Shown: positions 1 to 7,605 of the stretch, piece by piece
How the letters are laid out: each line of letters starts with the position of its first letter
Position numbering within the stretch: position 1 is the first letter of the stretch
Assembly: GCA_021734595.1 (NCBI GenBank)
Contig: JAIPIO010000060.1
Location: 1-15,785, forward strand
DNA length: 15,785 bases
Direction of reading: 5' to 3'
Source: Kiritimatiellales bacterium
Lineage (GTDB): Bacteria > Verrucomicrobiota > Kiritimatiellia > Kiritimatiellales > Pontiellaceae
The notes under the pieces: generated by a model
Told to the model about the DNA's origin: nothing
The model's database searches: none
What the model saw: the letters and a program-made list of their open reading frames with translations, nothing else
Position numbers and translations under genes: made by a program

Positions 1-1
1 C

Positions 2-121
2 GGCAAGAAATTCGATGCGGAAAGAACCACCCGTTTCTTCCACTCAAAAGATCGCAACGGCGACGGTGTGATAGATGAAAAAGAAGCGGCAATGAAAGTG
101 GAACCGGGTTGGAATAAATGA
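2..121 (+). CDS. C-terminal end of a secreted sulfatase-like protein (partial, 5' cut by window)
   Basis: Only the last 39 codons are present, in the frame that ends at TGA 119-121. They read as a tail starting GKKFDAERTTRFF, followed by an EF-hand loop DRNGDGVIDEKE (residues 17-28 of the fragment) and the ending EPGWNK. The same tail closes the sulfatases ending at 1952 and 15212 in this window, so the missing part is probably also an S1 sulfatase; this is inferred from the tail only, since a non-sulfatase enzyme here (4469-6094) carries a related module. The EF-hand loop has Asp/Asn at the positions expected for calcium binding. The next gene starts 25 bases after its stop. Confidence 0.72.
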   Translation, partial: GKKFDAERTTRFFHSKDRNGDGVIDEKEAAMKVEPGWNK

Positions 122-131
122 TCGGACAGAT

Positions 132-138
132 AGGATGG
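132..138 (+). promoter_or_regulatory. Ribosome binding site deciding the start at 147
   Basis: AGGATGG lies 8 bases before ATG 147. An in-frame ATG at 135 lies inside this site and would put four extra residues (MDST) in front of an otherwise canonical signal peptide, so 147 is preferred. Confidence 0.55.
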
Positions 139-146
139 ATAGTACT

Positions 147-1952
147 ATGAAGAAAATGATGGCAATGGTTTTAGTGCTGGCTGCCGTGCTGTCGGCGCAG
201 GCAAAGATGAACATTCTCGTGCTGACAGTGGATGACATGAACTGCGATTCGGTGGGGGTGTATGGCTGCACGACACCGGACACGACGCCGAACATGGACG
301 CTTTTGCAAAGGATGGATTCCGCTTCAAGCATGCGCATGTACATGCGACAAGCTGCATCCCGTCGCGCAACACGGTGCAGACCGGGCGCTATATGTTCAA
401 CAGCGGCGTGGAGGGCTTCTATGCCGTGCCGCGCGAAAGCGTGACCTACAAAACCACACCGGATATCCTGCGCGAAAACGGCTACTTCACGATGATCCGT
501 GGAAAGTCGTCGCACTCCTCGCCGTACTATCCGTATCCCGGCTGGGACATCAACTGGGACGACGAGCTGAAGGAGAAGAGAATCAATATCCGCGACACGA
601 AAACCTTCTATGAATACACGAAGAGGGGTGTCGAAGCGGCGAAGAAAGCAGGCAAGCCATTCTACTATTCCATCGACATCCACGATCCACACACCGCGCT
701 CTACAGCTTTTCCTACAAGAAGGGAAAACTCAGCACCGGTCTGCTGGGGCAGGACAAGGACAACCCGCCGAGCCGCATCTTCAAAGATGATGAAATCACC
801 ATGCCGAACTTTCTGCCTGATACCCCACTGTCGCGCAAGGAGGTAACGGCCTACTACAACAGCGTGCGGCGCGCCGACGATTCGTTCGGCAATGTGATGA
901 AGGCACTGAAGGACACTGGCGTCTGGGACAATACACTGGTAATCTTCTTCTCCGACCACGGCATGCCGTTCCCGTTCGCCAAGACGGCCATGTACTACCA
1001 CAGCACCCACACCCCGCTGATGGTGCACTGGCCGGGCGTAACCAAGCCGGGTACGGCGGACGACGACCATGTGATCGGTGCAGTTGATATCCTGCCGACC
1101 CTTTTGGAGGCAGTCAGTATCCCGCAACCGGACGGGCTCGACGGTCGCTCGTTCGCGTCGATCCTCAAGGGCGGGAAGCAGAAGGATCGCGAGTATACCT
1201 ATGTGATGTACGAGGAAAATATCGGCGGCAACCGCCAGCCGATGCGCGGCATAACCTCCAGGGACTACACCTTTATCTGCAACCTGTGGTCGGACGGTGA
1301 ACGCCGCTTCGCGACTGCCACTCGCGGCATGGCCACCACTGCCGAAATGGAACGGCTGGCCAGCGAGGGCGATAAATATATGCAGGAGCGCGTTCAGCTC
1401 TTCAATCACAGCGTGCCGGAACAGTTCTTCGACGTGAACAAGGATTTTGACGGCCTCAACAATCTGGTCGGCAATCCCGAATACAAAAAGCTGATCGGGC
1501 AGTACCAGCAGCAGATGGCCAAGACCATGAAGGCGCACCACGACCCGATGCTGGGAATTTTCCAGCAGCGTTCTGACAAGGCGGCGGTTGGGAAATATCT
1601 CGACAAGCTCGATGCCGAATCCAGGGCGAGGAAGGCGCAACCCGAAATCTACAAACGCAAATATGATGCTTCCAAAGGCACCAAAAAGAAAAAGGGATTG
1701 ACGAAGGACAAGAGCCAGAAGAAGGCTAAGAAAGCTGAAAAGAAAAGCGACAAGGCCGCATCGTCCGCCAAGGGAACCACGCTGGAGCAGCAGCTGGAGC
1801 ATGCGAAGGAACGGGCGAAGAAACAGGGCAAGGAATATGACGAAGAACGAAGCGCCCGCTTCTTCCGCGCCAAGGATAAAAACGGCGACGGCGTGATCGA
1901 CGCAGAAGAAGAGGTACAGAAGGTTGCCCCGGGTTGGAATAAAACGGAGTAG
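147..1952 (+). CDS. Secreted S1 family sulfatase (S1_8-like) with Lys-rich linker and C-terminal EF-hand tag
   Basis: Exported hydrolase predicted to remove sulfate esters from a polysaccharide; 601 aa. Residues 1-20 form a signal peptide (MKKMM, then a hydrophobic core ending AQA). Metal-binding DD is at 29-30. The formylglycine motif CIPSRNTVQTGRY starts at Cys70, so activation of a Cys by a maturase is required. GKSSHS around 120, HDPH around 179-182 and SDHG (Asp270, His271) followed by MPFPFAK resemble bacterial S1_8 enzymes related to N-sulfoglucosamine sulfohydrolase; the subfamily call is from recalled motifs. Residues about 504-542 are a Lys-rich, low-complexity linker. From 543 onward comes the tail module, with EF-hand DKNGDGVIDAEE at 577-588 and the ending GWNKTE. 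The next gene starts 6 bases after the TAG stop, so the two are probably co-transcribed. Substrate unknown. Confidence 0.9.
   Translation: MKKMMAMVLVLAAVLSAQAKMNILVLTVDDMNCDSVGVYGCTTPDTTPNMDAFAKDGFRFKHAHVHATSCIPSRNTVQTGRYMFNSGVEGFYAVPRESVTYKTTPDILRENGYFTMIRGKSSHSSPYYPYPGWDINWDDELKEKRINIRDTKTFYEYTKRGVEAAKKAGKPFYYSIDIHDPHTALYSFSYKKGKLSTGLLGQDKDNPPSRIFKDDEITMPNFLPDTPLSRKEVTAYYNSVRRADDSFGNVMKALKDTGVWDNTLVIFFSDHGMPFPFAKTAMYYHSTHTPLMVHWPGVTKPGTADDDHVIGAVDILPTLLEAVSIPQPDGLDGRSFASILKGGKQKDREYTYVMYEENIGGNRQPMRGITSRDYTFICNLWSDGERRFATATRGMATTAEMERLASEGDKYMQERVQLFNHSVPEQFFDVNKDFDGLNNLVGNPEYKKLIGQYQQQMAKTMKAHHDPMLGIFQQRSDKAAVGKYLDKLDAESRARKAQPEIYKRKYDASKGTKKKKGLTKDKSQKKAKKAEKKSDKAASSAKGTTLEQQLEHAKERAKKQGKEYDEERSARFFRAKDKNGDGVIDAEEEVQKVAPGWNKTE
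1945..1949 (+). promoter_or_regulatory. Ribosome binding site inside the preceding gene
   Basis: CGGAG overlaps the last codons of the upstream sulfatase and lies 9 bases before ATG 1959. This suggests translational coupling of the sulfatase and the fucosidase gene. A second AGGA (1954-1957) is too close to the ATG to be the main site. Confidence 0.45.
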
Positions 1953-1958
1953 CAGGAA

Positions 1959-2819
1959 ATGAAAACGAAACGGATTCAGTGTTTGGTTTGGTTGTGTTTG
2001 TTGGCTGTGTCCAGCAACGGTTTCGGCGGGGAACCGGTGGATATGCGGTTGTGGTTTACACAGGCGGCGGAAAGCCGCAGCGAGGCGCTGGCGCTGGGTA
2101 ATGGTCGAGTCGGTGCGGTGCTGTTCCATGGCGTGGAAAAAGAGCGGTTCAATATTTCGGAAGAGACCCTGTGGAGCAACGGCCCGGTTTCGGTGGAGGA
2201 GGGCTGCCGGATGCGACCGCATATTTCCAAGGTTTGGAAATTGCTGGACGAAGGCCGCTTCAAGGAAGCCAACGACCTGGTGGAAGAACACTGGTTCGAT
2301 GACCGCCCGCAGCTGCGCGTTGATCTGATGGCCAATATGACGCTGACGTTTGAAGGGCAGAAGGATTTCACGGGCTATCGGCGTGAGCTGGACATGCGAA
2401 CGGCCATGGCTCGGCTTGAGTACACCGGCAACGGCGCACGCTACACCCGGGAAAGTTTTATTTCAGCTGTTGACGATGTGATGGTGATTCGGCTGACCTG
2501 CGACCAGCCGGGCCGCATCTCGTTTTTATTGGCGCTGGATCGGGAGGTGGACGACCGCGAATATACCGTTTCGGCGGACGAAGACACGCTGACCATGCGC
2601 GGGCCAGGCGGCCGGCCCGAAGCCGGGCTACGGTTTGAACTGCAGGTCAAAACCGTGGCCGAAGGCGGTGAGGTGTCCACCGATGGGAAAGTGCTGCGGG
2701 TAACCGGTGCGGACAGCGTCCTGATCTATCTGAATGCAGAAACCAACTTTGAGTATGGCCGGATCATGGATGTCGACCTGACAGAGTTGTGCCGTAAAAA
2801 AATAGAGGCTGCCGCCTAG
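1959..2819 (+). CDS. GH95 N-terminal half (beta-sandwich domain), ends at premature TAG
   Basis: 286 aa. A signal peptide at about 1-24 (MKTKRIQCLVWLCLLAVSSNGFG) is followed by the GH95 N-terminal domain: LWFTQAAES, EALALGNGRVGAVLFHG, then ERFNISEETLWSNGP. These match the family opening (alpha-fucosidase leader, 'PLGNGRLGA' and 'DTLW' motifs). The stretch YRRELDMRTAMARLEYTG continues the same domain. The product stops before the (alpha/alpha)6 catalytic barrel, so on its own it should have no glycosidase activity. Two copies of the TTCCA-N5-TGGAA palindrome occur within it (2123-2139 and 2224-2240). Confidence 0.75.
   Translation: MKTKRIQCLVWLCLLAVSSNGFGGEPVDMRLWFTQAAESRSEALALGNGRVGAVLFHGVEKERFNISEETLWSNGPVSVEEGCRMRPHISKVWKLLDEGRFKEANDLVEEHWFDDRPQLRVDLMANMTLTFEGQKDFTGYRRELDMRTAMARLEYTGNGARYTRESFISAVDDVMVIRLTCDQPGRISFLLALDREVDDREYTVSADEDTLTMRGPGGRPEAGLRFELQVKTVAEGGEVSTDGKVLRVTGADSVLIYLNAETNFEYGRIMDVDLTELCRKKIEAAA
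2123..2139. repeat. Copy of the 17-base palindrome inside GH95 (may be coincidental)
   Basis: GTTCCATGGCGTGGAAA matches the TTCCA-N5-TGGAA core. It encodes FHGVE in a conserved part of GH95 (GxVE following the GNGR motif), so protein constraint alone could have produced it. Confidence 0.4.
2224..2240. repeat. Copy of the 17-base palindrome inside GH95
   Basis: TTTCCAAGGTTTGGAAA is a perfect palindrome with 7-base arms and a 3-base centre. It is identical in 16 of 17 positions to the intergenic copy at 15334-15350. Here it encodes SKVWK in a weakly conserved part of the fucosidase. Confidence 0.7.
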
Positions 2820-2834
2820 CGTCCCTATGATGCA

Positions 2835-4421
2835 ATGCGCGCCGATCACATGGCAGAACACTCCGCGTGGTTCAACCGAGCCGAGCTGTTTCTTGGCAGC
2901 AGCACGCCGGAACAGCGGAGCCTGCCGACCAACGAGCGGATTAACCGCATGCGCGGCACTCAGAGAATGGAGCGACCTGCAAAACCGGGGAAGAAAAGTA
3001 AAAGGAGGGCGAAGAAAGGAAGCGCTACGGTTCCGCTGTCGAATTCGGTATTCGAATATGATCCCGAGCTGGAAGCGCAGGTGTTCCAGTTTGCCCGCTA
3101 CCTACTAATCGCCTCCTCCCGACCGGGAACACAGCCGGCCACCCTGCACGGCATCTGGCCCAACTGGCTGCTTTCGGAGAAGGAGCAGAATAATGCCTAT
3201 CACATGAATATCAACATTGCCGAAAACTACTGGCCGGCCGAAGTGACCGGGTTGGGGGAGATGCAGTTGCCGGTGGTCGACCTGCTGGAAAATTATCTGC
3301 CCAATGCCGGAACCTATGCCCGCGAGGGATTCGGCTGCGGCGGCGTGGTCTGCGGACACAACATTGACGCGTGGCTGGCACCCAGCCGCCGCGGCGCCAC
3401 CCCCGCCGCCGCCCAGTGGGTCGGCGGTTTCGGCTGGCTCTCCCGGCATGTGTGGGAGCACTATGCGTTCAGCGGCGACGAAACCTTTCTGCGGGAACGC
3501 GGTCTGCCGATTCTGATGAAGGCGGCCGAGTTTTTCCTCGACTACAGCCGGCCCGATCCGGTCACTGGAAAAATCTACATCGGCCCCTCCGGCTCTCCCG
3601 AAAACAGCTTCATGACCAACGGCGAGCGGTCTACGGTGGATTATGGAATCAGCATGGATCAGGAGATTGCCCACGAACTCTACCGCAACTGCCTGAAGGC
3701 GGCCGAGGTGCTGGATATGCAGGCCCACCCGATGATCCGTCGCATGGAAAAAGCCTTGCCACAGCTCGCACTGCCTCAAATCGGCAAAGACGGCCGCCTG
3801 CTGGAGTGGCGGACTGAGCGCGAGGAGCACGATCCCTATCATCGTCACTTTGCACACATCTACGGATTCCATCCGGGCAACCGCCTCAATGTGTACAGCC
3901 ATCCGCAGGAAACAGGTGCCATCATGCGCACCCTGCGTCAGCGCATGGGCGGCAGCCCGGAAGCCGACTATGCACCTGCCCGTTTGGACTGGCAGCAGAC
4001 CTGGTACCTGAACATCTGGGCCCGCTTGCGCAACCGGGATCTGTTCCGGCGCACCTACGAGGACATTTACCGGATCTACTTGGAACCAAGCCTGAACTCC
4101 TGGTGGCAGGATCGCCCGTTCCAGTATGACGGCAACGGCGCCCTTTCGTCGGGCATGGCCGAGGCACTGCTCCAGAGCCATGCCGGCGAGATCCACCTGC
4201 TGCCCTGCCTGCCGGAGATGTGGCCGGAGGGGAGCTTCCGCGGCTTCCGCGCCCGCGGCGGCGTTACAGTCTCTGCCAGCTGGGACAAACACCATGTAGA
4301 GGTTGAATTGGTCGCCAGCCGGGATGGAAAATGCAAGGTTCGCTATGGCAATACCGTACAGGAGGTCGTACTGAAGAAAGGGCAGCCAGTACAGGTAAAG
4401 TTTGATGAATCGGTAAAGTAA
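2835..4421 (+). CDS. GH95 catalytic half downstream of premature TAG (no own signal peptide or clear RBS)
   Basis: Open frame of 528 codons from the first in-frame ATG after the TAG. It holds the (alpha/alpha)6 catalytic domain: LHGIWPNW (104-111), MNINIAENYWPAE (124-136), PSGSPEN with putative acid Glu256 (251-257), LDWQQTWYLNIWARL (384-398), FQYDGNG with putative base-assisting Asp432 (429-435), and the C-terminal LLPCLPEMWPEG and RARGGV segments. I see no Shine-Dalgarno sequence before ATG 2835 and no signal peptide, so independent expression of an exported enzyme is unlikely; it is best read as the rest of the gene starting at 1959. Residues about 40-70 form an unusual strongly basic insertion (KPGKKSKRRAKKG). 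Confidence 0.7.
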   Translation: MRADHMAEHSAWFNRAELFLGSSTPEQRSLPTNERINRMRGTQRMERPAKPGKKSKRRAKKGSATVPLSNSVFEYDPELEAQVFQFARYLLIASSRPGTQPATLHGIWPNWLLSEKEQNNAYHMNINIAENYWPAEVTGLGEMQLPVVDLLENYLPNAGTYAREGFGCGGVVCGHNIDAWLAPSRRGATPAAAQWVGGFGWLSRHVWEHYAFSGDETFLRERGLPILMKAAEFFLDYSRPDPVTGKIYIGPSGSPENSFMTNGERSTVDYGISMDQEIAHELYRNCLKAAEVLDMQAHPMIRRMEKALPQLALPQIGKDGRLLEWRTEREEHDPYHRHFAHIYGFHPGNRLNVYSHPQETGAIMRTLRQRMGGSPEADYAPARLDWQQTWYLNIWARLRNRDLFRRTYEDIYRIYLEPSLNSWWQDRPFQYDGNGALSSGMAEALLQSHAGEIHLLPCLPEMWPEGSFRGFRARGGVTVSASWDKHHVEVELVASRDGKCKVRYGNTVQEVVLKKGQPVQVKFDESVK

Positions 4422-4457
4422 AGAAACCCGGGACGGCCCCCTGTGATTGAATAAAAC

Positions 4458-4462
4458 GGAGG
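4458..4462 (+). promoter_or_regulatory. Ribosome binding site for the acetylesterase
   Basis: GGAGG lies 6 bases before ATG 4469, in a 47-base gap that holds no other structure I can support. It fixes the start at 4469 over a competing ATG at 4447 in another frame. Confidence 0.65.
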
Positions 4463-4468
4463 AAAAAC

Positions 4469-6094
4469 ATGAGGAAGAGCACAATTGGAAAACTATTCAT
4501 TGCATTGACTGTGATGGCAATTGCGTCGCTTGTATCTGCCGAGGTCAAGGTGGCCGAAATTTTCACGGACAACATGGTGCTGCAGCGGGAGTTGCCGGTG
4601 CCGGTGTGGGGAACGGCTGTTGCTGGTGAAAAGATTACGGTCTCCTTCGCCGGACAGGCAGTGGGAACGACGGCTGATGATACGGGCACGTGGATGGTTA
4701 CGCTTGAGCCGCTAAAGACGTCGGCAGAAGGCAGGACCATGACCGTCAACGGTTCAAATGCCGTCACTTTTAACAATGTCGTTGTCGGTGAAGTATGGTT
4801 GTGCAGCGGGCAGTCCAACATGGGCGGGACGCTGAAAGAGCATGAGCAGGAGATCATCGTGTCGAAGGGCAAGGAGATTGACCTTACCCGTTACCGCTAT
4901 CTTAACCGGAACGAGGGATGGCTGCCGATTAATGGCGACACCTATTCATTGCTTTCGCGCGTTTCGTATTATTACGGGATCAAGCTTTATGAGGAACTGA
5001 ATGAAGACGGGATCAAGGTGCCGGTCGGCCTGGTGCCCCGGGCCCGCTCCGGGTCGGCGATTCAAAGCTGGATGCCCAAATCCGCGGCTGAAAAAATCAG
5101 AAAAAAAACCGCCATTCCGGAAGGGTGGAATGCCGATAAGGCACACCATGAGCCTGGAAACCAGTTTGCCGAGCAGTTGGACATGATCATTCCTTACGCC
5201 ATTCGTGGTGCCATTTGGTATCAGGGGGAGAGCAATAAAGGCGAGCCGTGGGAATACCGCCATTTGCTGCCGCACCTCATTGAAACATGGAGGAATATCT
5301 GGGCGGTCCGTTCCGGCAGCGGACTGCGCAGGTTCCCTTTCTATTATGTGCAGGTTCCGGTCCAGAACAAACAGCCGGGATGGCCTGTATTGCGGGATTC
5401 CATGCGGCGGGTGCTTGACGTGACCGAAAACACGGGCATGGCCGTTTTCTACGATTATGGGCCGGAGGTCCATCCGCCTATCAAGGAGCCGGTTGGCACC
5501 CGGCTGGCACTCTGGGCGCTGGCAAAGGATTATGGACGGGACATCGTCTGCAGCGGCCCCTTGCTGGATAACGTGCAGATAAAAGATGGCACGGCGGTTT
5601 TGAGCTTCAGGCATGTCGGCGGCGGATTGAAAAACAAGTCCGGTGGGGAAAACCTCCGGTTTTTTGAAATCGCAGGGAAAGATGGAAAATATGTGCAGGC
5701 CAATGCCTGGATCGAAGGTGATACCGTCGTGGTTCAAAGCGACCAGATACCTGCGCCGGCAACTGTCCGCTATCTTTTTAGAAAGCCGTTGCCGGATCCA
5801 GCGGTCAGCCTGATCAATGCCGAGGGACTGCCGGCCTCACCTTTCATAACGGACGATATCCGGCCCGCGCCCGTCGCCATTGGAAGCTACACGCTGCAGG
5901 AGCAGCTGGCGCAGGAGGAGGCCCGGGCGAAACTGCTGGGCCGTGAATTCAAGCCCGACAGAATCACCACCTCCTTCCACAAACAGGATATGAACGGTGA
6001 TGGAATCATTGATCAAACGGAAGTCCAGGCAGAGGAACGGCGTAGGGCCGAAACAAAACAAAAAAGAAAAAGCACCAAAAAACCGGATGAATGA
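4469..6094 (+). CDS. Secreted sialate O-acetylesterase-type (SASA) esterase with C-terminal EF-hand tag
   Basis: 541 aa, SGNH-fold carbohydrate O-acetylesterase of the SASA type (CE20-like). Signal peptide 1-24 (cleavage after VSA). An N-terminal beta domain (about 25-105, opening AEIFTDNMVLQRELPVPVWG) leads into GEVWLCSGQSNM with nucleophile Ser116. RARSGSAIQSW (191-201) matches the family's usual GARPGT-like motif, WYQGESN is at 250-256, and VHPPIKEPVGTRLALWAL places the probable catalytic His at 335. It would remove acetyl groups that block sulfatases or glycosidases; whether it acts on sialate, xylose or other acetylated sugars cannot be read here. Residues from 475 (TLQEQLAQEEARAKLLGREF) to EF-hand DMNGDGIIDQTE (507-518) match the tail of the sulfatases in this window, followed by a Lys/Arg-rich end without the GWNK ending. 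The next gene begins 13 bases after the stop. Confidence 0.88.
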   Translation: MRKSTIGKLFIALTVMAIASLVSAEVKVAEIFTDNMVLQRELPVPVWGTAVAGEKITVSFAGQAVGTTADDTGTWMVTLEPLKTSAEGRTMTVNGSNAVTFNNVVVGEVWLCSGQSNMGGTLKEHEQEIIVSKGKEIDLTRYRYLNRNEGWLPINGDTYSLLSRVSYYYGIKLYEELNEDGIKVPVGLVPRARSGSAIQSWMPKSAAEKIRKKTAIPEGWNADKAHHEPGNQFAEQLDMIIPYAIRGAIWYQGESNKGEPWEYRHLLPHLIETWRNIWAVRSGSGLRRFPFYYVQVPVQNKQPGWPVLRDSMRRVLDVTENTGMAVFYDYGPEVHPPIKEPVGTRLALWALAKDYGRDIVCSGPLLDNVQIKDGTAVLSFRHVGGGLKNKSGGENLRFFEIAGKDGKYVQANAWIEGDTVVVQSDQIPAPATVRYLFRKPLPDPAVSLINAEGLPASPFITDDIRPAPVAIGSYTLQEQLAQEEARAKLLGREFKPDRITTSFHKQDMNGDGIIDQTEVQAEERRRAETKQKRKSTKKPDE

Positions 6095-6107
6095 TAGGGA
6101 GACGGAT

Positions 6108-7592
6108 ATGACAAAACAAACAAGGTTGCTGGCGTTGCTGGTTCTGCTGAGTATGGCCGGAGCTGCCAATGCGGCAGGTAAGAAAGAGCAGATGAACATT
6201 CTGTTCATGATGTCCGACGACCATGCGGTGCAGAGCATCGGATGCTTCGGAACGATCTTTGAGAAATACAATCCGACACCAAACCTCGATCAGCTGGCTG
6301 CGGAGGGCGTGACTTTTGTCAATACCTTCGTCAACAACTCCATCTGTTCGCCCTCGCGTGCTGCATTCCTGACCGGTAAATACAGCCACAACAACGGCGT
6401 GCGTGCCTGGGAGGAATTCGACGGATCGCAGCAGACGTTCCCGAAGCTGCTGCAGAAGGCGGGCTACCATACCGTGCTGATCGGTAAGTGGCACCTGAAG
6501 TCCGATCCGACCGGTTTTGACGAGTGGATGATTCTTCCGGGGCAGGGGGACTATTTTGATCCAACGTTTCTCGACGCGAAACACGACGAGAAGAATCCGA
6601 TTCAAAAGAAAGGCTATGTGGCTGAGATCATTACCCGTATGGCGAAGGACGCCATACGGAACCGGGAGAAAAACAAACCGCTGGCCATTTTCGTGCATCA
6701 TAAATCGGTGCACATCCCGTTCCTGTGCGACCCGCGCGACAAGGAGTGGCTGAAGGATGAAACCCTGCCGGAACCCGCAACGCTGCGCGATGACTGGAAA
6801 GGACGTCCCGCGATCGTTACGGCCAACAACAAGGTTCCCAACATTGAAATGCTGCACAAACGGTTCGATGAAAACGGCATCAAGGAAAAAGGCAAAAAAC
6901 GGTATGCCGATTCTGCCGAGAAGGGCATGGAAATTCAGGAGCGGAATACATACCGCTATCAATACTACCTGAAATCCTATCTTCGCACCGCCCGGAGTAT
7001 CGACCGCTCCATGGGTGAGCTGATGCAGGTGCTGAAGGATGAAAAAATAGACAACAAAACCACCGTGGTCTACACGTCCGACCAGGGTTTCTACCTTGGC
7101 GAACACGGTATGTCGGACAAGCGGTGGGCTTACGAGGAATCCGTGCGCACTCCGCTGATCATCAAACATCCTTATGCCCTGAAGGGCATCAAGGTTGAGG
7201 CGCTTGCCATGAATATTGATCTGGCTCCCACGCTGCTGCTGCTGTCACACATCAAAATCCCGTCGGATATGCAGGGGCGGCATCTGGTTTCTTTCCTGGC
7301 AGGAATGGAACCCAAGGCGTGGCGCGACCACGTCTACTACCGTTACTACGACTCCCACGGTTACAACATTCCCCAGCACCAGGCCGTGCGCACCCAAACG
7401 CATAAGCTGATCTATTTTCCGCTGGCCGACCGCTACGAGCTTTTTGACCTGAAGGCCGATCCCGTCGAAATGAAAAACCTGGCTGATAACCCAGAGCAGC
7501 GCGAACTGCTGGAAAAAATGAAGAAGAAACTGGTAGCAGCGAAGAAAGAAGCCGGTGACAAAGACGAGGATATCTATCCGATCAAGAGATAA
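6108..7592 (+). CDS. Secreted S1 family sulfatase (S1_11-like, GlcNAc-6-sulfatase type)
   Basis: 494 aa. ATG 6108 is chosen because AGGGAG (6096-6101) sits 6 bases upstream and it opens directly into a signal peptide (MTKQTRLLALLVLLSMAGAANA, cleavage about 22); earlier in-frame ATGs lie inside the preceding gene and would add a charged, non-exportable stretch. Metal-site DD at 37-38, formylglycine motif CSPSRAAFLTGKY at Cys80, GKWHL at 126-130 and YTSDQGFYLGEHGMSDKRWAYEES from 322, with Asp325/Gln326 as metal ligands. The DQGFYLGEHG block is typical of subfamilies such as S1_11 (N-acetylglucosamine-6-sulfatases), recalled rather than searched. It lacks the EF-hand tail and the GWNK ending found on three other sulfatase ends here, stopping at DIYPIKR. 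The next gene starts 13 bases downstream. Confidence 0.9.
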   Translation: MTKQTRLLALLVLLSMAGAANAAGKKEQMNILFMMSDDHAVQSIGCFGTIFEKYNPTPNLDQLAAEGVTFVNTFVNNSICSPSRAAFLTGKYSHNNGVRAWEEFDGSQQTFPKLLQKAGYHTVLIGKWHLKSDPTGFDEWMILPGQGDYFDPTFLDAKHDEKNPIQKKGYVAEIITRMAKDAIRNREKNKPLAIFVHHKSVHIPFLCDPRDKEWLKDETLPEPATLRDDWKGRPAIVTANNKVPNIEMLHKRFDENGIKEKGKKRYADSAEKGMEIQERNTYRYQYYLKSYLRTARSIDRSMGELMQVLKDEKIDNKTTVVYTSDQGFYLGEHGMSDKRWAYEESVRTPLIIKHPYALKGIKVEALAMNIDLAPTLLLLSHIKIPSDMQGRHLVSFLAGMEPKAWRDHVYYRYYDSHGYNIPQHQAVRTQTHKLIYFPLADRYELFDLKADPVEMKNLADNPEQRELLEKMKKKLVAAKKEAGDKDEDIYPIKR

Positions 7593-7605
7593 ACAGGGGA
7601 AGACG

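Larger units (their letters stand above)
1959..4421 (+). pseudogene. GH95 alpha-L-fucosidase gene interrupted by a single in-frame TAG
   Basis: The reading frame from ATG 1959 to the TAA at 4419-4421 is one continuous GH95-like protein of about 820 codons, broken only by TAG at 2817-2819. The frame is unchanged on both sides and no base is missing. The join reads KKIEAAA-stop-RPYDAMRADHMAEH, where GH95 proteins normally run straight through into the conserved segment ending in a FNR motif. Putative catalytic residues (from recall of the bifidobacterial enzyme) lie after the stop: Asn417 and Asn419 in MNINIAENYW, Glu548 in PSGSPEN and Asp724 in FQYDGNG, numbering the stop as one codon. Neither half shows further decay, so this is a recent nonsense mutation, a sequencing error, or readthrough. 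TAG also ends the genes at 1952 and 15212, so it is not generally reassigned. If functional, the enzyme would remove terminal alpha-L-fucose (some family members prefer L-galactose) from an exported glycan. Confidence 0.8.

Noticed and set aside
483..545. GKSSHS instead of GKWHLG in the first sulfatase, and SDHG instead of SDNG
   Set aside because: Bacterial S1_8-like sulfatases, as I recall them, commonly have GKxxHS and SDHG followed by an FPFAK segment, so these are subfamily traits and not defects.
171..2291. Very long open frame on the minus strand (over 700 codons)
   Set aside because: It is antisense to the sulfatase and the fucosidase N-half, crosses two genes with clear family motifs, and its peptide shows no signal sequence or recognisable domain. 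GC-rich codon use produces such shadows; similar minus-strand frames at 3105-4484 and 8617-9960 were rejected for the same reason.
2827..3108. Alternative small gene overlapping the fucosidase catalytic half
   Set aside because: It is out of frame with a strongly conserved GH95 sequence, has no ribosome binding site, and its peptide shows no features.
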